44,887 nt of DNA from JBPESP01 sp051710585 (GCA_051710585.1 JBPESP010000006.1:1-44887), one strand, 5' to 3'; positions 12,208 through 24,392 are shown, counted from the stretch's first letter. The notes: generated by a model not told the origin, from the letters alone. Numbers and translations: made by a program.

Positions 12208-12231
12208 ACTTTATTACCAAATTAATAAAGT
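12208..12231. repeat. Inverted repeat, 9-bp arms
   Basis: ACTTTATTA (12208-12216) and TAATAAAGT (12223-12231) around a 6-nt loop, in the desert upstream of the decayed frame at 12461. Confidence 0.7.
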
Positions 12232-12460
12232 CCTTATTCATTAAACTACAGGATGTGATATCGATAGCGCTGGCAGAACTACGCACCATCCTCACTAAAT
12301 AGAGGATATCGATCGACGTCTTAATCGCCTGTAAGTGAAGAGTGCGGGGGCCGATGCTACCCCGGTACCGTAGTCGCCATTAGCCTAGCACTCATGCAGA
12401 AATGACTAGGGTGTGGTATAATGGCATATTATACGGTCACTCGTGAAGGGTTTGATAATG

Positions 12461-12972
12461 GTGATAAATGGAAGAAATGATACGCAACGCGCCCATCTAT
12501 TTGTCACTCAGTGGACACCGGAAGATATCACGCACGCCATTCTGAAAAGTTTGGTAACGTAGTTTCAACAGATACTGAAAAAAACAACCTTAAATGATTA
12601 CGCTAAGCGCTACAGAGCGGATTGAAATTCTAGCACACTTAATGGATATATTGAGCAAAATATATCACTATCACTGCCAGCAAAATTCTAACCGAGACCA
12701 GATAACCACCAACTAGCACCTAGACCCCATTAAGACCCTGCAAATGTTCTCAGTGTTTATTTAGGACAAACAATCCGGGATTTAGCAGTGTTTATTCATA
12801 TTCTTGAGCCTTTCAAAAAAGGTACTGGAACACAGTATGACTAGTTAATTCGTTCTAAGTTTTTGGTTAGCAATGAGGGGTAGGTATATCAAGCTGAGTA
12901 CCAGCAGAGTATATACCGTGGCTGTCGCCTATGACTAAACGCTATCTTTGGTGTCGACCAAAATCAGAATAT
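12461..12972 (+). pseudogene. Unidentified decayed frame, point stops only
   Basis: About 170 codons in one frame, with protein-like stretches such as RAHLFVTQWTPEDITHAIL, VLSVYLGQTIRDLAVFIHI and VYQAEYQQSIYRGCR. It is broken by TAG, TGA and TAA codons but shows no obvious frameshift. Several stops sit where a Trp or Gln codon would need one or two G-to-A or C-to-T changes. I do not recognise the family. Confidence 0.4.
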
Positions 12973-15059
12973 ATCCCTGTAAGGATATTGAGGAGCTTGT
13001 ATTGCGTAACTAGGGGTATAACGGCAAGATTTTATATCTCACACCATACCGAGATGTAAAGAATGCGCAGAAATCTCCTGGTTCACCTGCCCGGCACTGA
13101 CCCTGATGCACTTCCACGCCAGGAATACCTTATGCCACTGAGATATCTATCTTATCAGAATAATACGGGTAGCAGTAAGCATTCGCTGTTTGCCTACCCC
13201 TCTGTATTTCTACATAATTGGCGTTGTTGCGGCCATTATTTCTTATGCCAAAAAAAAGATATTGGATATCGAGACACTACAACCCCGTATAGAAAATACG
13301 CTTATCGGCTGCACGCAGCAAACCATACTCTATCCCCTGCCTTGATACAAAAGCGACGCTACTTTCTAACACCACTCATGATGATAACCTGGATACGTTG
13401 CAAATACTCTGGTAGCTCATAACTCACGACATGAAAACTGAATACCGTCATTATATGGTGACCATCGCACAAAATAGCTGAGTTTTCTCATAGAGGCTAT
13501 AATGAACATGCCTATTGATATTTACAGCCGGTTTTGCCACTGTACCCTGACCTAACGAAGCCATAGAGTGCTGATGAATGCTCAGTTGTATTATTAAAAA
13601 ATACCCAGCAACCCTCTCTTTGGATATTGATATCCGCCATGTCTATTATGATATTTTGAGGGAGTTTAAAAGAATATCTAGTTACGCTAGTAACTGACCA
13701 TATTTTAATATGGGGAATATGATAATTATCTTTTTTTCCGAGATAGCAAGTACTATCACTCGGTGATGCCGCTCATTTGGTTTATTATGCTACCACATCA
13801 TTATAAGCACATAGGCAATAGGGCTGCAGCAGAGTTTAAATCGCTGCTGTTCAACTTGCTAAGCGCCATTGGTTACAGTTTTCCGCTATAGAAAACGGCT
13901 GAAAAGCGAAAATATATCTGGCCGCCCTGCTTCTTCTAAAAGCCCTTCTGCAATACTAGCTCCAGACCGCAAACCATAACATAACCATACACCGTCCGCC
14001 TGATTAACGGTAACATCAAAAACGCTAAGATTAACCCTATCTTCTAGTTACTGCATCCTCACCAGCCAAAAAGCACTGGAAGGCGGAAACGGGCTATACT
14101 AAATACTAGTATAGACACACCTATTCAAAATATAGTTATTAGTGTAGATTTATTTCGATGAGCTCAGCCAGGAAAAGAAAAACATGCTGCCGTGGGGACT
14201 GAGCGACCTGGGGAATAACTCTGGCGGTATTTATATTTATATACGAACAAACCACTATCTGATTTTAGTCTGCTGCACAAGGGCAAATTGACCCGTTCCA
14301 GTATTGTGTACAGTGGTGAAAGCACCTGGTCTAAAATCATTATAGAGAATAGCCTAACCACCAGACGAACAATAAGAGTAACATCAACGTCTTTAGTAAC
14401 GTACATAACAAAGTGGGCTACTAGCTAAACGCCAGTAATGCACTGCAGCTTGGCAACTCACTGACACGTAACCTATATACTCTATCCTCTGGTAAAGGTT
14501 AACGACTATAACAAATAACTTTACGCCATATGTATCACTTTGAGCGTTACACTCACTAGCCACATAATCAATATTAAAAAGAGCGCTGAAACCTTGAATC
14601 TCCTGGTGCGTAACGGTGTCCCAGTGCTAATGGTCTGAATGCAAACGGAAAGGGATATCCATGCCGCTCGAGATGGTGAACCACTGTTATAACTTTGGAT
14701 ATAACTTACCGACCTTTACTGAGGCTAGTCTTATTGTGATATTGCCGTTCCGTCCTAGCATATGGCGTCGCTGAACGTTTTGTACATAAAACCCTACTAC
14801 TATATAGCGAGCAGGTGCAGAAAGACGCCGCTAGCGGACTAGCAATACCACTCAAACAGGCTATTAAGATCTTCTGTTAATCCGCTGGTCAAAGCACGCT
14901 GCAGAAAAAAAATAAACACTAGAAGTGGGTGGTATAGGGCGCTATGCTGGCAGAAATGTGGCCTAGCTTGAATGATCAAACCTTACGGAAGCATAGCTAA
15001 TGAAGCCATTTTGGCGCAAAAAAAGAGGGGAAGGGGCTTAGTAACTGTTGACTTTTGTT

Positions 15060-15077
15060 ATGTTATGATCATAACAT
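15060..15077. repeat. 18-bp perfect palindrome
   Basis: ATGTTATGATCATAACAT is its own reverse complement. A TTGACT hexamer lies 6 nt upstream (15048-15053), so an operator-like site is conceivable, but no gene follows within 400 bases. Confidence 0.7.
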
Positions 15078-15586
15078 TATGAAAATGCGGTGTTTTTTTA
15101 AATAAAAAAGCTACGCCTTCTTTTTTTGCTGAAGAACATAGCCAAAAAAGTGTACGCGCCTATGTCTTTATTTGTCAATATTTTTAAACTGGATATGCTA
15201 AATTATATCTGCAACATCCATAGTGCAAGCTATTGCAACAAAATAAAATGTTTGAGAACTCAAAAAAAATCGTAACGTCATTATACTCTAATGCAAGAAC
15301 TACCTATACAAAGGTTAAAGTCCCAGCAAACAGTAGACTAGTAATAAAAGCTATTACCTAAAGTGAAGACCATTTTTGCACCAATACCAAATCACCTATA
15401 TAACTGGCCGCTATTAAAGGCTACACGAAGAACGTCGACAATATGCCTATGCTGATAGTATATGACGGTGATGGATAGCTATATAACAACTATCCATACG
15501 ATATGGTCGAGTATTTCATTATGACGAAACATACTGAGATACTACATACTCTACCCCAAACGACTATAACTATAGCGCTACCAGCT

Positions 15587-15636
15587 ATGCATACGTGCAC
15601 TAATAGGCTCACCAGCCTATATGTACACGTATGCAT
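15587..15636. repeat. 50-nt nested inverted repeat
   Basis: Outer arms ATGCATACGTG (15587-15597) and CACGTATGCAT (15626-15636) are perfect. Inner arms ATAGGCT (15603-15609) and AGCCTAT (15614-15620) are perfect around a CACC loop. Five unpaired bases on each side separate the two stems. It is the most elaborate potential stem-loop in the desert. Confidence 0.8.
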
Positions 15637-18600
15637 ATTTGAATTCCACCAAAGATTATCCCAGCCATCTCGGGGCAGCTATTCAACCGTATCGCTCGTA
15701 CCTATACCGTATAGATAGCGTAAACGTAGAGGAAACGCTAGACCATCCGGCGTTACTTGATATCTTCAACCGAAATACCGGTAACTGGGTTAGTTAAGTA
15801 ATGACAGAAACAACAGACATGCGCTGACTTTTGCCCTGTTGAGGTATGGCAGGCCCACCTTGACGGAGCCCCTATCCTACAAGGAAAGGGGGCTTATCCC
15901 AAACTCAGCAATAATCACTCTAACAGACACCAACCTATTGCACGCTATTCGCGATACCAACCAAAATACGTTACCGACTACCTTCTTGGCTATCCTAGTG
16001 TTATCGCTAATATCTTGCAAGATCTATCAGCACTGCATGCAAAGAGTTTTATAATCCATTGGGGGAACGGGTAGCTGGACTAGATTAAGTAGATAGCGCC
16101 AAAGTTAAACCGAATCATGCTGATAGTGTGACAATAGGCTTCGCCCATTTAAAAACGCTCTGCTATAAAGATAGTTAGATGGGAATAATACAAATAAACC
16201 CATGTTAAGCAATTCTAGAGTGATTTAAGCTGATTATATTTTGATAAATATCAAATAAACCGATCGTACTCAAACTCTGATTTTTCCCGAGGAGTACCGT
16301 TTTGTCTTCCCCGTTTTTCAGGACGGGTAGAGCAATATAACCTGCCCGATAAATACTACACTGACCGAAATCAGAATAATTTATGAAAGAAAATAACATA
16401 GATAAACTATTACGACAACTGCGCTGAATCTTGAATCTGCCGCTGCTGGATACAGCTGATAAGCTGACGGTTAAACTAAAAGCTCATAATCCGTATCAAT
16501 CTGGTATTACTTTTAATGATAAAATAACTAGTTTGCCGCGCTATCCCAGGAAACCTGCATCCCTCTAATACGGTTACCTAATATATACCCCGGTTAGCAT
16601 AGTCAATTAGCAGGTGGCAGCGCTCAGTAATGGCTACGTGCTTAAAGGGGCAGATGAGGACTAGGCAAAACCTGACTAAAAAGAAGTGGCACTCTGCTGC
16701 ATGAGCAACTTACCATCCGTTAGCTGATTCCCACACTGTCATGACACTATAAGCCAACGACAGCAAGGGCGCCGCAAATAGAGTATCAATGCACGCCGTC
16801 TATCTCTTCCCTAGAGGTGGACTGGATACAACCGCGCTAGCTACTTTACGTCTTTGGCTACACAAGCCTGAGGCTATTGGAAGCATTGAAGTGCGCAGCC
16901 ATGTTATGACCAGTACGTAAGATTGTAATACCCCCGCCCCGCCGCCGCTTCGGTAAGCTGTCGCCCTATCTTTTAGCAAAGAAGGAAACTATTCCAAAGG
17001 GTTTTTGCAGCCACCCTAAACCAGGTCAGCATCATTCCGCCAACGAAGCAGAAACTGATTAACAAGATCGTGTACGTCTGATGACCATAGGGGAGTGTTA
17101 ACATATGGTGGTGTATATCTCTTTCAAGCGGAAGAAAAGAGACGCTATCGCTTCTCTGGTAGGTATATTAAATACCTGTATGAAGAGATTATGCATTAAT
17201 AATCACTGCCATCCTAACCTAGCGAATAGTTATGACACTTGGCAGCAGATGGCGGATCAGACTGCTAAGGTTACATTCGCCGATCATAACGATAGCCAGG
17301 CTTACCGTTAAGTTGCAATAGTTAGGATATAGCAGCTTCAGATTCAGACCTAAATTTCTATAATATCACTCCGTAAACTGCAACCTTTTGCGGAAAGTTA
17401 TGCAAGCATGAAATCTCTAGATCTGCTAGCCTTTTAATGCTGCGCATAGTATTAAATCGCCTGACGTCCACTGGTTGCGTTTTCACAGAAACGCCCAGTT
17501 CTCAGGGCTAGCTATGGTAGCGTATACTAGAGATGCGGGGAGATTCAAATATTGACATAACCTTATTAGTGCTAGCAGTTATTAGCATTATAAAAGTAGT
17601 GTTAGCTGTAGTGGTGGGGGACAAGGGCCATACCCGACCGCCAAAGTATCGTATTAATATTGAACAGAGAACACTTACCCCGCTGGGGCTGTAAAGTTGT
17701 AAGGTGAAACACTTTTCAAGCCATGTCACGCACCAGGGCAGAACCTATGCAGTACAAAATTAAAAAAAATCACGGCATCCAGCAAAGCATCCACAAGTAC
17801 TTGAGACCTTTCAGCCTTGGAAATAGGCTAGTTAAAATAAGATACCGACGCAGCACACAACATACATTACTACTCGACTAGTCACTTCTTCCACCCTGTG
17901 TCGCCTGATTTACTCATGACGCTATAGGGATGCACTAATTAACAGGCAGGCCGGCGATTACACCGGAACCAACACCCCACTTAACTGCGTAACACAGTTA
18001 TCTGTGCCTGATGACACTTCTTTGATAGTATTAAGCTAATCTGCAGCTGAGCTCGCGCCTGTTCATAAGCTAGCGCGGAAAAAGGACTTTACTAACCACC
18101 CATATGGAGTTTCCTAGCAATATGTTAAATAGACGCAGCCACCGCGATACTGAATGATAACCACACCGTCTCGGCATTGACGTCAAGCGTTTTGCCGACC
18201 GGAAAAAGGTGACCTGAGGCTCCATATCAACGTCAATAATCCGTCAACAGCAATTTACAAACCCTTAATCACTTGCTAAAGGTTATTCAAACGAATATCC
18301 CCCATAGCGTACAGCAACCCACACCCGTACCAAGATTGCCGACACGCTCTCTTACAAAATAATAATCCATAACCAGTCACCATAAGTACGTCGATGCTGA
18401 TCCCGACAGCAGACTACATGGTGTGTGTACGAACACAATCACTATAGCCCTCAGCAGAGAGAGCTGTACACAGCACTAATTATAAATAACATAGCAGATG
18501 TTCTTGAATACGGCCGACCATGACTATTTGGTGTTACATACCTGTACACGCAACTTGTCGCCAAAAGCAGTTACCCACCTGGAATCAAAGTACTCCTCTT

Positions 18601-19109
18601 GACTAGTAATCCGTCGAAAACATTATAAACCTACTAAAATTGCATCCAAAAGCCACTGCCAACGCTACCATATCACCCCACCAAGAATGATAAACGCAAC
18701 CAGCAGCCTGATCTTGCACGCCTGCATACTGTAGCAAGCTGACTTTGAACGCGGTACGAAAACAGATTAAGACTACTACTACGCTCAGTGACTATTTTAA
18801 CCACCTCACCCAGTGAGGCGGCGGCTTAGAATGCAGCTATTAGCGCTAATATTAGAGGTTGTCTAGCGTAGTGAAATACCGGTTGCTTTCTTACTAACAT
18901 CAATTATGGTGCTAGTGCTGAAAATAGAAGTAGATAAGCACAGGCACCATCACTGTGAAGACAATGCTCATGAATAGCCGTGCGCCAGTACGTACCTGCT
19001 TTTTAGTGCCCTTATACTGGCCGGCATAAAAAGTTACACGACTGGTGAGCACCTGACGCCTAAACTGCAGGCTGCAGAGTAACCTGTGGTACAGCTAGAA
19101 ATCCGTCTT

Positions 19110-19135
19110 ATTGAAGTATCCGATTGAAGTATCTG
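19110..19135. repeat. 13-nt tandem duplication
   Basis: ATTGAAGTATCCG is followed directly by ATTGAAGTATCTG, one mismatch in the last two positions. Likely a recent slippage event. Confidence 0.8.
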
Positions 19136-21289
19136 ACGGCATATCACCCCCCCTTTTTTTAGCTGTCTAGCTATTATTACTCAATTTGGAGCTGATTTTA
19201 CGAACTTACCTCCGCCAGCGGCATAACGCTGCGGCAGCATCAACAGAAGGTGTTTGTCTACCGCTATCCGTACTGTTAGCTCTATGACCGTAGAAAAAAA
19301 GCTAGTGACTTTTGCGAGTAACTTGAGTGAAGGGTTGTTTAAGGACCTGTAACGTGCATATTCAGGTGATGTTTAACTACAGAAAGAAACGCACACATAA
19401 AAGATATCATCACGCTGCTTAATACTGAGGATGGACTATTTTATGACGACGATCCTAGATAATGACGTCAAGGGGTCGTGGTTTATACCCAGTGCCTGAA
19501 GGCTATGCAGGGCGGGCGTTTATTGGCATCCAGCTGAACAGAAAAAATATTCTAGCCAGCAAGGGGTATAATAGCCTAAACAAGCTCAACATAAGCTGAG
19601 GCCATAAGGGAGTTAATCTAGCAATTTTAGAAAAAATAATAATAGCACAGCCAGAACCTGCTTAAGCGAGAAATGGAGATATACAGGATAAAACGGCTTT
19701 TGTAAAAAATATAGAGCTGTTAAATAAACATAAAATGAGCTGGATAAACGGACTAGCAATACCATTAATGGCGAAGATGAGTAGTAATTAATTATGTTTT
19801 ACAAAAGTGGAAATTTCCATACCAGTGAATATCGCCGCAGGCGGTTGGGCAAGCGATAATATTTAATGGTAATTTCACCGTCTTATAGGACGATAACACT
19901 ATGACTTTCAACGAAAATATTACTATGACGAATTTTATTTAGAGTGAATAGTTGAGTGGCTATCTCCAAAAAAAGGATCGTTATTATGAAAGGGTGCCTG
20001 AAGATATCCCCTTTATGGCGAATCTGTGTCATTATTGGCGTTAAGGAAAAATACTTATATTATACCTACTATTACTAAAATTATCTTTCACCATTTTAAT
20101 TAGTAATTTGTGATACTTACCAATCGTTGTTAACAATTAAAATGCCATTTAAATATTAAGCGCTAAAACCAAATAAAAAATCAGCAATATTTAAAAAAAT
20201 TAGCCCTTAAACTAAAATATTTTTTTGGAAGTTGAAACAACAATTACTAATACAAAGCTTAAAACTATTTTCACCATGGATATTGAATAGCGTATTTTTA
20301 GGGAAGCGTATTAATAAAAATAGCAGGCCTTGATGCAAGTATACTCCTATTAGTCTGTCCGTTACCTAGATTGAAATGTATTGAGATGGAAAAATCTAGC
20401 TAAAATTCACAGTTGTGAAGAACACCGCGAAACAACTAGTTTTCTGAAAGAAAAAACAAAGATATACTGAGAAATAGCCCTGCTGACATATGCTTTAAAA
20501 TTATGTATTTTAACGGATAAAGAAAAATAACGTTAATACAATAAGAGCGCTTATAGTGTAGGTATCCTATTAAACCGTATCAATATCACCCAGGTAACGA
20601 ATATCAACTAGACTTAAATGTAAAAAATATTACATCTCTATAATGTGTTCAATCATGATAAAAACTATAAAATACATATTTTGGTTAAATCCCATGAAGG
20701 GCACAATGTTTAATACCGAAACAGAGCATAATAATATTTTAGGTAAAGTGGTTTATGAGGCTCTTTACCAAGTAAGAGTAGCGCAGTTGCTAGCAGTGAT
20801 TAAAATTTATCACTGTCACCAAATTACTTCAAGTAATCAGCAGTATTTATCCCATAGGAGTGATTATATATCTTCTAAAAATTAAAGATATAAATATATT
20901 TTTCCATTAAAAATATGGGATGTTTGGTGAAATTATACTATACGGCTGCATAAAAACGATAGTGATATGATAATAACAGGCGGATATAATTTAGTAATCT
21001 TGATGACTGATAATCTTCCTGCGTACAGTCATAGCTTTAATGGTAGTACATATAGCTTTATTTGCAGCTGAAGAAGATGAACGAAAGCAGCTTTGTATAA
21101 CAAAGTAATAGTTAAAAAAGCTAAAATATGTTTAATAATAAATTACTTTTATATAAATAATTCAATTATATGTTGAATTTAAAAGCCCAAAAAATAAGAA
21201 TTTTAAAATATATCTTTAGGCGGTTCAGATATTTTACGTTAATGAAAATTAGTGGTAAGGTAATAAGAGCAAATAAAATATAGTAATTA

Positions 21290-21633
21290 ATAATCACTGT
21301 TTTAAGGTCATTATCACAACTGCAATATGCTAAGTATTTTCCGGTTCAGAAAATTTATCATATTGCTACAACATACCTGGTATAGTTCCATTACAGCCAA
21401 CTGGAATTCAAGATAATGCAATATCGAAACATACTTATAACCGCTACGCTTATATCTATGCGCTCCAGCTGTTTATAACTGATCAGCCCCAGCTCTTTCA
21501 TTAACCTTCCTGTGTATAAACCAACACCTAATACGAAAATGCTCTCTAGATTGCCATAGTGACAATAACCTCTGCGCTTGCTATACATACCATACCTAAT
21601 ACTGTTTAGTTCATAAACTTGACTAGGCAACAC
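21290..21633 (-). mobile_element. Relic of an IS3-family transposase (orfB part)
   Basis: The minus-strand frame 21391-21633 contains GRLMKELGLISYKQLER, which resembles the YRAGKLMKELGLVSCQQ region found before the integrase core of IS3-family OrfB proteins. After a frameshift near 21391, the sequence continues towards 21290 with AVMEPYQV-C, resembling the AVTEPNQVWCGDVTYI stretch where the first DDE aspartate lies; here that aspartate is no longer readable. The rest of the element, its terminal inverted repeats and target duplication are not recognisable. It is a dead fragment and the only insertion-sequence trace I can identify in the window. Confidence 0.6.
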
Positions 21634-22667
21634 CGTTCCTTTGCCATCTAACTTGTTAGGATGATTTTTTACTATTTATCACTGCTGTGCGATAAACCCT
21701 GAATACGTTTCAGAGTGTAGCTAAAAGATAATATGCTATGAGTTTCCATATTCATGAGAGCTGTTCAATAAGTCTGGCATTAAGAGTGGTGTAGCATTTT
21801 TAATATTTAATTTTATTTCAATGCATTATACCTCCTCTTGAGCTTAGGTATTTCTATTTATTCTGGGTTATGGAATAAGGCTTTTGGCGTATTCTTCTGT
21901 CGCTCATCACGCAGTTATTTTATTTATTCCGTCAGTTAATCATCTGTAATTTCTACCTTATTTCCTTTTTTTCGCAAATAATTCTAGACTGTTCAAAATA
22001 TAGATAATTTTAAAGTTTAAGGGAGTCCAGAATTAACTGGAAATCAGTCTAAAATCTTTTCATTACTACAGGTCTACGGGCGAGAAAATTACGTATATTG
22101 TCACCAGTGACAAAGTGGCAATATACAGGAGGAGCTTATCTATCTACATCGATGTCAATATCTCTTAATGCTTTTACTCGCCAATGAGTGCTGATTAAAT
22201 GATAATAAGCTACAGGAAAATTAGCATACCAAATATGTAGTTGCCGTTTTCGATCGTTGAAAATAAAGTGAAAAGATACATACCATATTCATCTTGATTT
22301 TTTTTCGTCACTGCAGCTTCAAGTGGACAAAACGGGCACATCGCTTTCGTCACGGGGAAATGTGCCTTTAGCAGTGCCGTAGATGATAATTCAGATATTA
22401 ATACGGCCTCTATATGGTTATTATTTAGCGAATTTACCGCAAACGCACTTTGATAGCAACACTAAACTAGCCCTTTGTATCCCCTTAAAAAATTAACGGA
22501 GTTATACTGGGCGCGTTAAAATGGGTGACAAGCTGGGATAGGGACAATATTGCTGATAGGGGCCAATTTATCTTGGCCCACACTGCCTATAAACTATGTG
22601 TAATGTCAGACGATAATGCGCTGTCTACCTTCGTGGACGGCATTTAAGGAACATTCAGCCAGGAATT
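21634..22667. other. Intergenic/eroded tract downstream of proS
   Basis: About 1 kb with no recognised gene. A short run near 22510-22650 (plus) reads as protein-like sequence (WVTSWDRDNIADRGQFI) for some 40 codons and ends in TAA, but I cannot assign it. In E. coli the next gene on this side of proS is nlpE; I see nothing that matches it. Confidence 0.5.
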
Positions 22668-24392
22668 TTATTTCGCTACAGTAATTGTATTTAGCAGAAA
22701 GGCAATAATAGTACTAAGTTTAATCATCCGCTTCTCACCACTGCACCGATTTTTGTACTCGATTTCTTCAGTGTCCAAATTGCGATCGCTAATTACCAAT
22801 TGATGTGGTATGCCGATAAGTTCCATATCGGCAAACATGACCCCTGGACGCTCTTTGCGGTCGTCAAGCAGAACATCAACACCGCGTGATTGCAACTGCT
22901 GGTAGAGGTTTTCCGCTATCTCTTTTACCCGGAAACATTTATACATATTCATGGGCAAAATCGCTACATTAAAGGGCGCTATGGCTTCTGGCCACAGAAT
23001 GCCCCGGTCGTCGTGGTTTTGTTCGATAGCGGCTGCCACCACGCGAGTGATGCCGATACCGTAACAGCCCATGGTCAGCATTTGGTTGCGACCATCCTCA
23101 CCCTGCACCATAGCTTTCATCAATTCTGAATATTTGGTACCTAACTTAAAAATATGGCCTACTTCAATTCCGCGTTTTATTTGCAATGTACCATTACCGT
23201 CCGGGCTAATATCACCATCGACAACCTTGCGCAGATCGGCTACTTGCGGCAGTGACAAATCCCGTTTCCAGTTAATTCCGAAGAAATGTTTACCTTCAGC
23301 ATTGGCGCCGGCAACAAAGTCACTCATCACCGCCACGCTGCGGTCAATGACCAGCGGCAACGGCATATTGATTGGTCCAAGCAACCCGGGGGGGGCGCCT
23401 ACCGCAAGGCGAATTTCTTCTTCATTGGCGAATGTTAACGGGGCGGAAACTTGCGGTAGCTTCTCAGCCTTAATATTGTTAAGCTGATGATCACCGCGGA
23501 TGATTAGCGCTACCCACGGATATTTAGCATCTTTATGTGCACGAACTAACAGCGTCTTTACAGTTTTTTCCACGGGCAATGAAAATTGATCTATCAGCTC
23601 AGTGATGGTATGGGCGTCAGGGGTATCCACCAAGCGCATATCTTCGCCCGGCACAGCCCAGCCAGCAGCTGGGGCAACTGCTTCCGTCAGTTCAATATTG
23701 GCAGCGTAATCTGATGCCGTTGAGAATACGATATCGTCCTCACCGTGGCTAGCCAGTACTTGAAACTCATGTGATCCGCTTCCGCCAATAGAACCAGTAT
23801 CTGCCTGCACCGCGCGGAATTCCAGGCCAATACGGGTAAAAATAGTACTATAAGCCTGATACATGGTCTCATAGGTTGCCTGCAGCGAAGCCTGGCTAAT
23901 ATGAAAAGAATAAGCGTCTTTCATCATAAACTCCCGAGAGCGCATAACACCAAAACGCGGACGCATTTCATCACGGAATTTAGTTTGGATCTGATATAAG
24001 TTCAGCGGCAACTGCTTATAAGAACTAACTTCGTTACGGATAAGGTCGGTTATTACCTCTTCATGCGTAGGACCCAGCACGAAGGGACGTTCACCGCGGT
24101 CGGTAAAACGCAGCAGCTCCGGGCCGTACTGTACCCAGCGTCCGCTTTTCTGCCACAGATCTGCTGGTTGCACCACCGGCATAGATATTTCAATTGCACC
24201 GGCGTTTTCCATCTCCTGGCGTACAATATTTTCTACTTTACGCAGCACACGCAAACCAGTCGGCAGCCAGCTGTAAAGACCAGACGCCAGTTTACGAATC
24301 ATTCCAGAACGGAGCATTAACTGATGGCTGACCACTTCCGCATCAGCGGGGACTTCCTTGAGAGCGGAGAGCAAATATTGACTAGTACGCAT
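22668..24392 (-). CDS. proS: Proline--tRNA ligase
   Basis: 574 residues from the ATG at 24392, against 572 in E. coli. The start MRTSQYLLSALKEVPADAEVVSH matches the family. The open frame continues 53 codons upstream to 24551, but that part is unlike any ProRS N-terminus. ProS charges tRNA-Pro in the cytoplasm. Class II motifs are seen: motif 2 (RPRFGVMRSREFMMKDAYSFH) and motif 3 (TMGCYGIGITRVVAAAIEQ). The bacterial-type editing insertion lies between them (about 224-407: KTLLVRA, RGDHQLNNIKAEKLPQ, GPPG-like loop), followed by the anticodon-binding domain (LLDDRKERPGVMFADMELIG). All parts look intact. The gene contains a run of eight G (plus strand 23388-23395) in the editing domain, a possible slippage site. 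Monocistronic here, with its E. coli neighbours tsaA and rcsF gone. Confidence 0.97.
   Translation of the reverse strand: MRTSQYLLSALKEVPADAEVVSHQLMLRSGMIRKLASGLYSWLPTGLRVLRKVENIVRQEMENAGAIEISMPVVQPADLWQKSGRWVQYGPELLRFTDRGERPFVLGPTHEEVITDLIRNEVSSYKQLPLNLYQIQTKFRDEMRPRFGVMRSREFMMKDAYSFHISQASLQATYETMYQAYSTIFTRIGLEFRAVQADTGSIGGSGSHEFQVLASHGEDDIVFSTASDYAANIELTEAVAPAAGWAVPGEDMRLVDTPDAHTITELIDQFSLPVEKTVKTLLVRAHKDAKYPWVALIIRGDHQLNNIKAEKLPQVSAPLTFANEEEIRLAVGAPPGLLGPINMPLPLVIDRSVAVMSDFVAGANAEGKHFFGINWKRDLSLPQVADLRKVVDGDISPDGNGTLQIKRGIEVGHIFKLGTKYSELMKAMVQGEDGRNQMLTMGCYGIGITRVVAAAIEQNHDDRGILWPEAIAPFNVAILPMNMYKCFRVKEIAENLYQQLQSRGVDVLLDDRKERPGVMFADMELIGIPHQLVISDRNLDTEEIEYKNRCSGEKRMIKLSTIIAFLLNTITVAK

Larger units (their letters stand above)
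5484..21280. other. Gene desert with decayed coding remains
   Basis: Almost 16 kb without one intact gene I can recognise. Open frames do not exceed about 120 codons (13063-13422, plus, no motif) and lack convincing starts. Composition is mixed: some stretches (about 6.9-8.6, 12.4-13.0, 14.1-15.0 and 18.0-19.5 kb) keep a GC content and codon-like texture suggesting former genes interrupted by stops, while others (7.6-7.8, 20.0-21.3 kb) are nearly pure AT drift. Other unassigned frames include 17105-17311, preceded by AGGGGAG, and 20643-20885. I could not match any stretch to a named family, so what was lost here (secretion system, prophage or ordinary genes) is open. Individual repeats and frames are listed separately. 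Confidence 0.7.

Noticed and set aside
15048..15077. Promoter with TTGACT at 15048 and the 18-bp palindrome as operator
   Set aside because: No -10 hexamer at a good spacing and no gene downstream; kept only as a repeat.
22890..24320. Plus-strand frames inside proS (for example 23071-23487, 138 codons)
   Set aside because: Shadows of the highly conserved proS frame on the other strand; no independent start signal or homology.
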